Shown here: one piece after another, positions 1 to 8,674 of the stretch
Layout of the letters: each line of letters begins with the position of its first letter
Numbering within the stretch: the stretch's first letter is position 1
Source: CALDTK01 sp041744755
GTDB lineage: Bacteria; Bacteroidota; Bacteroidia; Chitinophagales; Saprospiraceae
Direction: 5' to 3'
Assembly: GCA_041744755.1 (NCBI GenBank)
Contig: JBGTKC010000074.1
Location: forward strand, 1-64,000
Length of the DNA: 64,000 bases
The notes under the pieces: generated by a model
What the model was told of the DNA's origin: nothing
The model's database searches: none
What the model saw: only the letters and a program-made list of their open reading frames with translations
Made by a program: the position numbers and the translations under genes

Positions 1-270
1 TTGGCGATGCTCGACAACGCCCCGCTCGACGCCGTAACCGCGCAGGTGCAGAGCCTCGAGCTCACGCGGGAGGCCTCGGGCAGCGATGGCCCTGAGGCAG
101 CGGCGGCCCACCTCAAGCTCGCGGAGTACTACCTCAACAACGACGAAACGCAAATGGGGGAGGCGCATTTCCGCCAGGGGCGACGGCTCGTGGAGACCAA
201 CGCCGACAGCGCCGCGCCAGAGCTGCGGGCGCAGGTGCAGCAGCTGTCCGACCGGCTCGGCATCGACTAG
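1..270 (+). CDS. C-terminal end of a TPR-like protein (5' truncated)
   Basis: The reading frame is open from the first base and stops at 268-270, so the window cuts off the start of this gene. The 89 visible residues are helical and rich in Ala, Leu, Glu and Gln, with a TPR-like segment (AAHLKLAEYYLNNDETQMGEAHF) and a final heptad-like helix. That pattern suggests the last repeats of a tetratricopeptide protein, perhaps a scaffold or assembly factor. No catalytic motif is visible and the specific function cannot be told. The gene to the right is on the opposite strand and converges on it. Confidence 0.5.
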   Translation: MAMLDNAPLDAVTAQVQSLELTREASGSDGPEAAAAHLKLAEYYLNNDETQMGEAHFRQGRRLVETNADSAAPELRAQVQQLSDRLGID

Positions 271-300
271 GCCCCTACTTCAGCGACGCAGCCAGCGAGT

Positions 301-888
301 CTACGGCGCTTTCCAACAAAACGACCCCAGCGGATCACCTTGGCGCCAGCCGCATCTCAGGGCACTGCCATCGGGTAGGAGTTGGAGGAAGTCCGCCCGC
401 GCGACCGCGACTTGCATGATGGTAAACCGCGCGAAGGCCATCTGGTCCTCCTCGGGGCTGAGTTCCATCCACGAAAGCGGTAGGTCGCCGTCGGGAGCGG
501 CGATCACAGAGCCCGGGGCGTGTTGCGTCAGGTAGTTGGCCTTGGCCTTCGGCGCCACGCCCGCCCAGCGTTCGTGGCGCTGCGCTCCGTCGGTCACCTC
601 TACGGCGCGACCGTAGAGCCGCAGCTGGCGGCGCTCATCGCCGTGGTAGAAGACCAGCGCCACCCGCGGATCGGCGGCGAGCTGGGTCATCTTCTCGGAG
701 CGTCGATCCGTGTACCACTCCAGCGTACCGTCGTCGCGGTTCGCCGCTCTGAGCACGACGATACGGTTGTCGAGCGCCGTGGCGAGCGCCGGCCAGTGCC
801 AGGGGTGACGCGGTGCGTCGACGGCCTCCGAGAGGGCGCGGCGCACGTGGTCGATGACTTCGCTTGCGGTGCGGAGGGCTGTCGGCAT
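301..888 (-). CDS. Pyridoxamine 5'-phosphate oxidase-like FMN-binding protein
   Basis: The 195-residue product has the split-barrel flavin-binding pattern of the PNPOx-like family: an early stretch ALDNRIVVLRAANRDDGTL followed by YTDRRSEKMTQLAADPRVAL, the region that binds FMN phosphate, and a later SWMELSPEEDQMAFARF. Length fits the small single-domain members used in heme or flavin handling rather than biosynthetic PdxH, whose C-terminal substrate motif is not seen. The ATG at 886-888 (MPTALRT) is preferred over the longer frame because upstream sequence runs into the divergent marC-like gene. It faces that gene, so the two probably share a promoter region at 889-955. Confidence 0.75.
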   Translation of the reverse strand: MPTALRTASEVIDHVRRALSEAVDAPRHPWHWPALATALDNRIVVLRAANRDDGTLEWYTDRRSEKMTQLAADPRVALVFYHGDERRQLRLYGRAVEVTDGAQRHERWAGVAPKAKANYLTQHAPGSVIAAPDGDLPLSWMELSPEEDQMAFARFTIMQVAVARADFLQLLPDGSALRCGWRQGDPLGSFCWKAP

Positions 889-955
889 ACGATGGGGACA
901 AAGTTGGCAAGGTAGGACTTGCGGGGGCGTAGGTTTGCGCACCCCAAAATCCGCC

Positions 956-1594
956 ATGTACCACGAATTCTTTCTCGCTATCCTCGGCGCGCTGTTCTCG
1001 GTGGTCAATCCCCTCGGTGCGGTGCCGGTGTTCCTAGCGCTGACGCCCAACTACACCCCGGCCGAGCGAAAGGGCACTGCACTGCGGACCTCGATGTACT
1101 TCGCCATCCTCCTGACGGTCTTCTACTTCGGCGGTACGCTCATCCTCCAGTTCTTCGGCATCTCGCTGAGCGCCATGCGGATCGCCGGTGGACTCGTGAT
1201 TCTGGCCTCGGGCTACGGCCTGCTCTACGGCAAGATGGAAGACTCGCGCGCGATGAGCAAGAAGGTCAAGCAGGAGGCGCTCCAGAAAGACGACATCAGC
1301 TTCAGTCCGATGGCCATGCCGATGCTCAGCGGCCCCGGTTCGATCTCGCTGCTGATCGGCTACTCCGGCCAGTACGACGCGATCGACCAGCGGGTGACGG
1401 TCGTCGCGGTCATCGCCACGCTCGCCATCCTGATCTACGGCATCCTGGTGTCCTCGCCGAAGCTATTCCGCGTGCTGGGCTTCGCGGGCCTACAGGCGAT
1501 GACGCGGATCATGGGCTTCATCGTCATGGCGATCGGGGTGCAGTACGTCATCTCTGGAGTCGTGCAGTTGGCTACCGAGTTCCTCAACGCCTGA
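956..1594 (+). CDS. MarC family integral membrane protein
   Basis: This 212-residue protein has six hydrophobic segments and begins MYHEFFLAILGALFSVVNPL, with the NPLGAVPVFLALT signature of the MarC/UPF0056 family near residues 17-30. The second conserved half contains PMAMPMLSGPGSISLLIGY, also typical. Family members are inner-membrane proteins of unclear transport role; the old link to antibiotic resistance is not well supported. The start was taken at the ATG that gives the usual family N-terminus. A copy of the G-TTTT hairpin repeat lies 16 bases after the stop codon. Confidence 0.85.
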   Translation: MYHEFFLAILGALFSVVNPLGAVPVFLALTPNYTPAERKGTALRTSMYFAILLTVFYFGGTLILQFFGISLSAMRIAGGLVILASGYGLLYGKMEDSRAMSKKVKQEALQKDDISFSPMAMPMLSGPGSISLLIGYSGQYDAIDQRVTVVAVIATLAILIYGILVSSPKLFRVLGFAGLQAMTRIMGFIVMAIGVQYVISGVVQLATEFLNA

Positions 1595-1609
1595 GGGTTT
1601 AGGGGAGGC

Positions 1610-1624
1610 GGCTTTCGCCAAAAC
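1610..1624 (-). repeat. GTTTT-GGC-GAAA-GCC hairpin motif, spacer copy
   Basis: This is a canonical copy of the dispersed 15-base motif, read on the minus strand, lying 16 bases downstream of the marC-like stop codon. The stem is GGC/GCC and the loop is GAAA. Confidence 0.9.
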
Positions 1625-1762
1625 GCGCGCCGGATCACTCGTGGACCAGCAGCCGCGAGCGTGCCCGACCCTGCGCGCCGTGAGCGGCTGGATCCGCACC
1701 TCGGCGCAGGCCTCATATGGTATAGATATTGCCTAACGTAGCGTGAAATACGCCGTTTACGC

Positions 1763-4700
1763 TTGCCTCCCAGCCTTCACCCGTCCCGGACTTTTCTCGT
1801 CGGGCTGTGCCTTCTGTGCGGCGTGGCGGGTCGGGTTTTGGCGCAAGCCGAATCCGCCGTCGAGGCAGTCGTAACCCTCCCCGTTGACTCGCTAGACATG
1901 GTGACTCGCCTCGTGGCCGACCTACGCGGCGGGCACGCGCGGGCCTTCCGGGACCTGGCAACCCTCGTCGACGACCCACGGTCCGGCGCGCGGGCACGCG
2001 AGGCCCTCGTGCGTTACACTTTGTTCGAAGAAGACCTCGACCCGGCAAGGGCCAGTCGCCAGGCCCTCCTGGACTTCTACTACCGGCACGCCGACTCCCT
2101 GCGCTACAGCGACCTGCTGGCCGGCTACCTCGTGCGCCCGCTCGAGCGACAGCCGGTGAAGTACGAGCTCGTGAGCCTCGACGCCCACCAGCGCTCCGAT
2201 CGCTCGATGCACCTGCGGAAATACGTCCTCTACACCGAGCAGGCCATCCAACACCACAGCGTGGCGGACCTGCGTGACCTCGCCGAGAAGATCGCCGACC
2301 TCCAACTCATCGAGGGCCACAGTTTCCTCTTGCACTGGCTCGACGGCGAGGCGGCGCGGTTGCTGTCGACCGACCTAGACGCCTACCTCCACTACCTCAA
2401 CCAGCTCATGACGCGGCCGAGTCCCGAGGTGGCCGAAGCCATCTTCGAGTCCGAGCGCCGCGGGTACCTGCGGGCCGGATCGATGGCGTACTACCTGAGT
2501 CGACTTTGCAACGTGCCCTTTAGCGCTGCTTGGGACACGAAGGCGCACCGGGTGCACTTCGATAATCTGCTCGACTCGCTCGGCGGGTTGGCGCGGGTGC
2601 GGGAGTTCGGCTACGAGAGATCCGTGGGGTTTACGACTAAGCACTTCCGGGAGCCGGTGGACTACTTCGGCCGGATCCTGGCGCGGCCTACCACGCCGAG
2701 CTACGTCCAGCACAACGCCCTACTCGATCTCGCGGCCACGCACCACCCGCGGGCGCTGTTTTACATCAGTACCCAATTCCTGGCCGCGCGGCAGGGGCGC
2801 GCAACGGCTTACCCAGCGGTGTACTACCTGTACCTCCTGCGCAAGCTCGCCAACCTCGGCGTGAGCGTCCAGGACGCCAGCGGGGAAATGGTCTACCAGC
2901 TCGAGGTCACCGGCGACCGCCTGGCGTGGATCAACTACGCTCGCTACTGGGCGACGCGCTACGAGGATTACGACTTCGACGAACATCGCGGGAGCTTCGT
3001 CAATCGCCACGACCAGACCCTGGAGACCGAGAACCTCGAGCGCCTCTTTCGACTGCTCAACTCGGAGAGCAGCACGGTCGCCCTCCAGGCCTACACCCGT
3101 CTTTCGCGCGCGGACCCGGTTGAGGTACAGCTGCTGGTCCTCAAGTACAAGGACCTCCTCCGGTCTACGAATCCGCAGGTGCCAGCCCTCAAGGACGGCC
3201 ACCTCGAGAACACGGCACAGCTCACGGCCTACTGCCTCCAAAACCGTATCGAGTTCGAGCCTAGCCCCCGCCGTCGCGCCCAACTCGACAGCCTCCTGCT
3301 CCCGCTCGACCCGCGTTTGCGCGTCCGCCTAGAGAACGATATCCTCGGAAGCTCCCGCCTCTCGGAGCTCACGTCGATCGAGTACTGGGCGGCGATCCAT
3401 CAGTACGACCTCGAGGCGGGATTCTCGGTGGGCCGCATCCTCGATTACGCGTACACCAAGCACTGGGAGGAACTCACAGCCTCCGATGCCCAGCTGCGAC
3501 TCTTCCTCAAGAAGGCCGTGCTGTTCTCGCGCATGGAGGGCATCGGGATCAGCGACAGCTACTTGATAAAGTTCGCGAGTATCGGACCGCTCGCGCGAAA
3601 ACGGATCGAAGACCTCATCAAGAGCGAGTCCGACAAACACATCGCCCGGACCCTCAAGCGCCTCCTGGCCATCGACCAGGCCGTCCAGGGCGGACTAAGT
3701 GAGGTGGACGACTTCCTGGAGTCCCCGGAGGTCTTCACGCGCGAGGAGGCGCTCGCGTTGCCGGCCCCGACCTTGGAGCAACTCAGCGAACTCCTCTGGC
3801 GCACCTCTGACGCGAGCTCGGCGAAGGCCCGCAGCCTGTACAACGCGTACTTGCGCAGTCGCCTGGACCTCGACATGGTACCGGACCTGATGAACCTCCT
3901 CATCCGGGAGGACCACCCGGAGATGGTCTCGGGTCTGCTGTCCACCATCTACCACTACACCTGGGACGACCAGACCCAGGTGCAGTCCGCCTCCTGGCTC
4001 AGGCACTGGCAGGCGCACAATCCCGGCTATCGCGACTGGGGCCAGGCGTTCTACCGCGAGCACCTCGCCAATCTGCAGCGGGCCACAAGCGTAACGGGCG
4101 CGGAGCTCAACGCCATCCTCACCTCTCCGCACTTCGACGCGCCCGACCGTGGGCTCGTCCTCGCCTCCCTCACGCGGCTCGTCAGTCCGCGACAACTCTT
4201 CATGCTGCGTTTCGTGCCGGCGCTGAGTTGGTCGGAGCACACCTTCCTCGATGGAGTGCCGCTGAAGTACAAGGACCTCCAGGACCTCGACAAGCTCTTC
4301 GACGCCGCTCAACCGGCGCCGCTCGTGACCTACATCCTCCAGCGGGCCGCCGACCTCGACTCCGAGACGATGGGGAAGCTCGTCAACGAACTCATGCGAA
4401 AGCCCTGGATCGACAACCTTCTCGACAGTCCTGATTTCGCTTACGCCAAAACCTTCACTGCGGCCCTCGAATCCTACCTCGAGAAGAGCGCCTACCTCTC
4501 GGAGTTCGAGGAGCAGTACACGACGCTCAACCTCGCGCGCCTCGCGTCTATCGGCAAGACGTCCCTGGAGCGGCTACAGGCTAGCCTGGCGCTCGAGGTC
4601 GACGCCGTGGCCCGGCTCCGGATCCAGGAGACGATCCTGGCGCGGGTCGCGTACTCGGAGCTCGCCGAGATCGTGGCGCTCTACCCTCGACTTCAGAGCA

Positions 4701-5176
4701 GCGCCGGCAAGCGGCCCTACAACTTCCTCAACCGCGACTTCGGCCTGCCGATCTTCGAGCTCACCGCCAGCGCCGAGGTCGACACCTTCGTAGCGCGCCA
4801 CGCGCGGCTGAGCCCGCGGGACCTCTACCTCGCCTACTTGGATGACTTCGGCGTGGAACTCGCGCTGGCCGACGGTGAGCTCGACTACGTAAAAATCTAT
4901 AGGATCCTGAACTACGACATCGTCCTGCCCTTCATCGGCGGCGGCGGCAACCGCCGCGACTGGTACACCTACGGCGTCATCCGTCTGCTCGAACTCGACG
5001 AGGGTACGCGCCTCGGTTTCCACGAGAAGCTCAACGAGAACCAGTCATTCTACTCGTACACCTCCAGCAAGCGCGCCGACGCCTGGTCGCACTACCTCCT
5101 CAAGACCGGCAAGGTGACCGCTAAGGAGGCGCACATCCTGCCGAGCTTCAATACCGCCAGCGCGGAGGAGCAATAG
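1763..5176 (+). CDS. Large secreted protein of unknown function (1137 aa)
   Basis: The product starts with a clear signal peptide (TFLVGLCLLCGVAGRVLAQ, cut near residue 28) and continues for over 1100 residues of mostly helical, acidic sequence with many Tyr, Leu and Arg residues. No transmembrane segment, lipobox, type IX sorting domain or known catalytic motif is visible. Helix-rich stretches with recurring YLxxL spacing suggest a HEAT- or TPR-like solenoid, but this is inference. The start is TTG at 1763. A beta-barrel protein follows 90 bases downstream on the same strand, so the pair may act together in the periplasm. A hairpin-motif copy lies within the signal-peptide codons at 1835-1849. 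Confidence 0.7.
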   Translation: MPPSLHPSRTFLVGLCLLCGVAGRVLAQAESAVEAVVTLPVDSLDMVTRLVADLRGGHARAFRDLATLVDDPRSGARAREALVRYTLFEEDLDPARASRQALLDFYYRHADSLRYSDLLAGYLVRPLERQPVKYELVSLDAHQRSDRSMHLRKYVLYTEQAIQHHSVADLRDLAEKIADLQLIEGHSFLLHWLDGEAARLLSTDLDAYLHYLNQLMTRPSPEVAEAIFESERRGYLRAGSMAYYLSRLCNVPFSAAWDTKAHRVHFDNLLDSLGGLARVREFGYERSVGFTTKHFREPVDYFGRILARPTTPSYVQHNALLDLAATHHPRALFYISTQFLAARQGRATAYPAVYYLYLLRKLANLGVSVQDASGEMVYQLEVTGDRLAWINYARYWATRYEDYDFDEHRGSFVNRHDQTLETENLERLFRLLNSESSTVALQAYTRLSRADPVEVQLLVLKYKDLLRSTNPQVPALKDGHLENTAQLTAYCLQNRIEFEPSPRRRAQLDSLLLPLDPRLRVRLENDILGSSRLSELTSIEYWAAIHQYDLEAGFSVGRILDYAYTKHWEELTASDAQLRLFLKKAVLFSRMEGIGISDSYLIKFASIGPLARKRIEDLIKSESDKHIARTLKRLLAIDQAVQGGLSEVDDFLESPEVFTREEALALPAPTLEQLSELLWRTSDASSAKARSLYNAYLRSRLDLDMVPDLMNLLIREDHPEMVSGLLSTIYHYTWDDQTQVQSASWLRHWQAHNPGYRDWGQAFYREHLANLQRATSVTGAELNAILTSPHFDAPDRGLVLASLTRLVSPRQLFMLRFVPALSWSEHTFLDGVPLKYKDLQDLDKLFDAAQPAPLVTYILQRAADLDSETMGKLVNELMRKPWIDNLLDSPDFAYAKTFTAALESYLEKSAYLSEFEEQYTTLNLARLASIGKTSLERLQASLALEVDAVARLRIQETILARVAYSELAEIVALYPRLQSSAGKRPYNFLNRDFGLPIFELTASAEVDTFVARHARLSPRDLYLAYLDDFGVELALADGELDYVKIYRILNYDIVLPFIGGGGNRRDWYTYGVIRLLELDEGTRLGFHEKLNENQSFYSYTSSKRADAWSHYLLKTGKVTAKEAHILPSFNTASAEEQ
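1835..1849 (+). repeat. GTTTT-GGC-GCAA-GCC hairpin motif, coding copy
   Basis: This perfect-stem copy has a GCAA loop, the only one of that loop type in the window. It is read as Val-Leu-Ala-Gln-Ala at the signal peptidase region of the large secreted protein. Confidence 0.85.
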
Positions 5177-5266
5177 TCGGCCGGGAAGACAATTCTCACT
5201 TTTGTGGCGCTCGGGCTTAGCTAAATCCCGCTACATCACGTTTGATCACCAGACAAACTCGCTCAC

Positions 5267-5950
5267 ATGCGCTACGGCCACCCTACCCTCCTCCTTCTGA
5301 TGCTCATCGTGCTCGGCTTCAGCGCCGAGGCCCAGCGCGGTGGCCGCAACGACGGCTCGAACCGCCGTCCGAGTTCGCAGGCGAGCGGCAGCGACCGAGG
5401 GGGGGACCTGTCGGATCTTAAGTTTCAAGACCGGCTCTGGTACGGGGCCGGGGGGACATTCTACTTTGCAGGACAAAATGGGAGATCCGAGACCGCGCTC
5501 GGGCTCACACCCCAAGTCGGCTATAAATTCTCGGAGGTGTTAAGCGCAGGACCCCGGGTCGGGCTCACCAATATCTTCGTCAAAAATTTCGTGGTGTTCG
5601 AGGATAATTCCGCCCGAGCGCCCGAGCGTCGCCGGTATAGCCTCCTAAACTACTCCGCGGGCGGTTTCGTCCGCGCGCGATACCGGGCGCTGTACGTGCA
5701 GGGTGAGTTCAATCTTCTCTCCTTTGAGTATGCCCCTCTGCTCAGCAATAGCGGGTACGCGATCGTCGATGAGCGTGATGAGATCCTCAAGGTCCGCGAG
5801 TCCGTAGAGCAACTACAAATCGGGATCGGGTACAACCCCAGCCGGGGGGGCGTCGGCTCAGATATCGGCATTTATTACAACCTCTTCGACGACGTGAACT
5901 CGGTCGCCTCGGCGATCCAATTTCGCGTCATGCTGACCTTTAAATACTGA
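5267..5950 (+). CDS. Outer-membrane beta-barrel protein
   Basis: This 227-residue protein has a signal peptide (LLLLMLIVLGFSAEAQ) followed by a short polar, Arg/Gly/Ser-rich linker. The rest alternates hydrophobic and polar residues as in beta strands, and the chain ends in an aromatic residue (FRVMLTFKY), the usual signal for outer-membrane barrel insertion. The size suits an eight-stranded barrel of the OmpA or OmpW kind, without a peptidoglycan-binding domain. It follows the large secreted protein on the same strand and may be its membrane partner. No specific ligand can be proposed. Confidence 0.7.
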   Translation: MRYGHPTLLLLMLIVLGFSAEAQRGGRNDGSNRRPSSQASGSDRGGDLSDLKFQDRLWYGAGGTFYFAGQNGRSETALGLTPQVGYKFSEVLSAGPRVGLTNIFVKNFVVFEDNSARAPERRRYSLLNYSAGGFVRARYRALYVQGEFNLLSFEYAPLLSNSGYAIVDERDEILKVRESVEQLQIGIGYNPSRGGVGSDIGIYYNLFDDVNSVASAIQFRVMLTFKY

Positions 5951-5964
5951 GTCTTTCGCCCGGC

Positions 5965-8499
5965 TCACTGCCCGCCGATCGTGATTCTCGCCCCCGCCAT
6001 TACCTGAATGCCGGCCTGCGGGTAGACGCCTTTGTAGAGGTAGGTGTCCCCGTTTTCGCGTAAGCTGTAGGGATCGTCCGCACGGGGGTCGTAGCCGGGA
6101 CTGTTGTACCGGTAGCTATAGCCATTCGTGATCGGGTGGCCATTCGTGAGGTTCTGTACCTGTAAGGTGAAGAGCGTCCGCGGCCGTGTGGCGGGCGTGA
6201 ATCGCAGCTCCAGGTCGATCCGTCCGTAGGCCGGAAGCTCCGCGATGTCGCTCCCGGAGTTATCGACGTACTGCTTCCCGACGGCGCTGCCCCAGAGTGC
6301 CATGGCGAAACGGCTATCGTAAGCCCCCACGAAGGTGTAGGTCACGCCAAGGTTGGTCACGACGGCCGGCGAAAAGGCAATCGGTACGTCTTCGCGGATG
6401 ATGATGTCCTGCGCGCCGGTCTCGAAATTGTCGACGCGCTCTTCGAAGCGGGCGATGCGGTTGCGGCTAAGCGCGAGGTTCGCGTCTATTCGCCAGGCGG
6501 AGCCGTGGGCACCGTCATTAGACTCTGCAAACTGGTAAGCCGCACTCATCTCGATCCCGGCCCGGTAGGAGTCGTCGGTGTTGACGCGGATCGCCTCGCC
6601 AACCTCGTTGATGGCACCGGTGAGAACGAGCTGGTCCTCGTAAAGCATATAATAGCCGCCAATCTCATAGCTGAGCCTCTGTCTTGACGAAGACCGCAGC
6701 CCGGCTTCGAGGTTATAGAGCTTCTCCGCTTCCGGGGACACGCCCTGGGGTGCGTCCTGGAAATCGTTGCGGTTGGGTTCACGTTGGCCGACGGCGGCCG
6801 AGACGTAGAGGTCGGTCGGGGCTCGCTCGGAAGCGCCAGGCATATCCACGAGCTGCTGGGTGTAGCCGAGTTTTGGGTTGAAAAAGGTGTTCCGTCCGTT
6901 GGCCTTGGCATTCGCGTCGTCTGCGGCGAAGGTCGCGTCGTAGCGCACGTGGCGCAGCTGCAGATCGACGTACAGCAAGCCGCGGGGAGTGACTTGGTAG
7001 TTCGCTTTCGCAAAACCGTTGACGTCGTCCTTGGTCGCAGAGTTGTCGTAGTAGTTCCCGCGTGCCGCACCGGCCAATTCAGGATTGGCCACCTCGGGAA
7101 CGGTGCCGAAGTGATCGCCTCGGTAACGCGAGTAGCCGGCGCTGAACGTCGTCGATAGTTTTGGCGAAAGCTGCCCAATTACGGTGGCAATACCCCCGTA
7201 GAAGTCATTGTCGAGCCACTTGCGGCGGATTAGGTCCGTGCGCATTGTATCGAAGCCAGGGCCCACGTAGTAATTACCGAAGCGCTGGTTGTTGCGCCAC
7301 TCCTCGTAGTAGCCACGGCCCTTGGTATAGTGCCCAGTGAGTTGCAGCAGCAGCTTGTCCGAGAGCGCCTCCGAGTACAGCAGCTGCCCGTGCGACTGGC
7401 GGTAGTTGTCGGTCTGGTCGTCGTAGAAGCTCCCGTCCGAGCGCCCGCCCGCGGGATTGTAGGTGCGCAGCGCTTTGTCGCGCGCGTAGGACTCCGGGAT
7501 CCCGAACCAGCTCTGGTAGGTGACCTCTTTGCCGGTCCAGCCGATGAACTGTAGCCTGCGCGTGTCGCTGATCGCCCAACTCGTGCCGAGGTAGGCGCTG
7601 CCGAGCTTACTCGAGGCACGGTCCACGAAGCCGTCGCTGCGGATGTAGCTCAGGCGCCCTTCGGCGCTCAGCCCTGCGGCCGACTCTCCGGTATTGGCCC
7701 TCAGCATGGCGCGGGCCGTTCCGAAGCTACCGCCGCCTACTTCAGCGGTGAGCGAGGGCCGTGTGCTCGGGGCGTTGGTCACGAGGTTGAGGTTCGCCCC
7801 GAAGGCGCCGGCGCCGTAGGTGCTGCCGCCCACGCCGCGCTGCAATTGGAGTGAGCTCGTGCTGCTTACGAAATCGGGCATGTTGACCCAGTACACGCCG
7901 TGCGATTCCGAATCGTTGAGCGGGACGCCGTTGATGGTTACGTTGACGCGCGTAGCGTCGGCGCCGCGGATGCGGATGCCGGTGTACCCGATGCCCGTCC
8001 CGGCGTCCGAGGTGTAGACTGCTCCGGGGGTACGACGCAGCAGAAATGGGATATCCTGTCCGGGGTTGGCACCGGCGAGGCTGTCGCCACTGATGTTCTG
8101 GAAGGTAAAAGGATCATCGGATTTCGCGCGGACGGCGCGCACCACGGCCGAGGCGAGCAGCTCCTGGGCGGGCTGGAGTCGGATGACGCCCGCGCCGCTA
8201 CTCCAGGGCCGCACGCCGGTGAGGTCGACGCGCTGTACCGCGTAACCCACGTAGCGGACGCGGGCAACGTCCGGCGCAGGGCTCAGGTCGGGCCAGGTGG
8301 CCACGCCATCGGCATCGGTGACCTGCAGGGCGACGGCCGAGTCGCGGTTCGGGCCCTGCCTAAACAGTTCCACGGTCGCGCCGATGATCGGGAGCCGTGC
8401 CTCGTCGACGACGCGGACGCTCGTTTGCGAGACCTGAGCGACTGCCGGAAGGCAGCTCGCGGTAAGTAAGACGGCCAAAAGAGTAGATGCGGTTCGCAT
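5965..8499 (-). CDS. TonB-dependent receptor, likely for thiamin
   Basis: This 844-residue receptor has a signal peptide (STLLAVLLTASCLPAVAQ), then an Ig-like carboxypeptidase-regulatory domain (VRVVDEARLPIIGATVELF), a plug domain (residues about 130-250, with RIRGADATRVNVTINGVPLND) and a long C-terminal barrel ending VMAGARITIGGQ. It would import a ligand across the outer membrane using energy from TonB-ExbBD. A TPP riboswitch sits directly upstream, so thiamin or a thiamin derivative is the likely substrate, as in other Bacteroidota. The final residue is Gln rather than aromatic, which is slightly unusual. A near-perfect hairpin motif (GGC/GCT stem) lies at 7158-7172 in the barrel codons. 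Confidence 0.9.
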   Translation of the reverse strand: MRTASTLLAVLLTASCLPAVAQVSQTSVRVVDEARLPIIGATVELFRQGPNRDSAVALQVTDADGVATWPDLSPAPDVARVRYVGYAVQRVDLTGVRPWSSGAGVIRLQPAQELLASAVVRAVRAKSDDPFTFQNISGDSLAGANPGQDIPFLLRRTPGAVYTSDAGTGIGYTGIRIRGADATRVNVTINGVPLNDSESHGVYWVNMPDFVSSTSSLQLQRGVGGSTYGAGAFGANLNLVTNAPSTRPSLTAEVGGGSFGTARAMLRANTGESAAGLSAEGRLSYIRSDGFVDRASSKLGSAYLGTSWAISDTRRLQFIGWTGKEVTYQSWFGIPESYARDKALRTYNPAGGRSDGSFYDDQTDNYRQSHGQLLYSEALSDKLLLQLTGHYTKGRGYYEEWRNNQRFGNYYVGPGFDTMRTDLIRRKWLDNDFYGGIATVIGQLSPKLSTTFSAGYSRYRGDHFGTVPEVANPELAGAARGNYYDNSATKDDVNGFAKANYQVTPRGLLYVDLQLRHVRYDATFAADDANAKANGRNTFFNPKLGYTQQLVDMPGASERAPTDLYVSAAVGQREPNRNDFQDAPQGVSPEAEKLYNLEAGLRSSSRQRLSYEIGGYYMLYEDQLVLTGAINEVGEAIRVNTDDSYRAGIEMSAAYQFAESNDGAHGSAWRIDANLALSRNRIARFEERVDNFETGAQDIIIREDVPIAFSPAVVTNLGVTYTFVGAYDSRFAMALWGSAVGKQYVDNSGSDIAELPAYGRIDLELRFTPATRPRTLFTLQVQNLTNGHPITNGYSYRYNSPGYDPRADDPYSLRENGDTYLYKGVYPQAGIQVMAGARITIGGQ

Positions 8500-8538
8500 G
8501 TTGCACGAGGGTTGGCAACACCGAGGGGAGACGCACCC

Positions 8539-8558
8539 GCGCTACGGGATCGTAGCGC
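8539..8558 (-). promoter_or_regulatory. Hairpin between TPP riboswitch and receptor start
   Basis: An 8-bp perfect stem, GCGCTACG (8539-8546) with CGTAGCGC (8551-8558), closes a four-base loop. It lies between the TPP aptamer and the receptor ATG at 8499, where an expression platform would be expected. No T-tract follows, so control may be at translation rather than termination. This role is inferred from position. Confidence 0.5.
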
Positions 8559-8559
8559 C

Positions 8560-8650
8560 GCGAGTGGCACAGCTTCCTTGTCGGCACGACCCGACCAGGT
8601 TCGACGGGTATGATCTCAGCCCCAATACAGGGCACCCCGGTGTCACGGGC
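8560..8650 (-). promoter_or_regulatory. TPP (thiamin pyrophosphate) riboswitch
   Basis: Read on the minus strand, the leader contains the conserved THI-box blocks in the right order: GGGGTGCC (about 8632-8639), GGGGCTGAGATCATACCC (about 8605-8622), GAACCTG (about 8593-8599) and a closing TGCCGACAAGGAAG. The CTGAGA and GAACCTG blocks form the pyrimidine- and pyrophosphate-sensing loops of the aptamer. It lies about 60-150 bases upstream of the TonB receptor start and should lower receptor synthesis when cell TPP is high. Edges are approximate. Confidence 0.93.
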
Positions 8651-8674
8651 GAAGGTAGGTGCAGCGGCTGATGC

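Noticed and set aside
1610..1624. The hairpin motif as a rho-independent terminator
   Set aside because: The T-run stands before the hairpin, not after it, on one strand, and is an A-run on the other; the stem is only 3 bp, and more than half the copies are inside genes.
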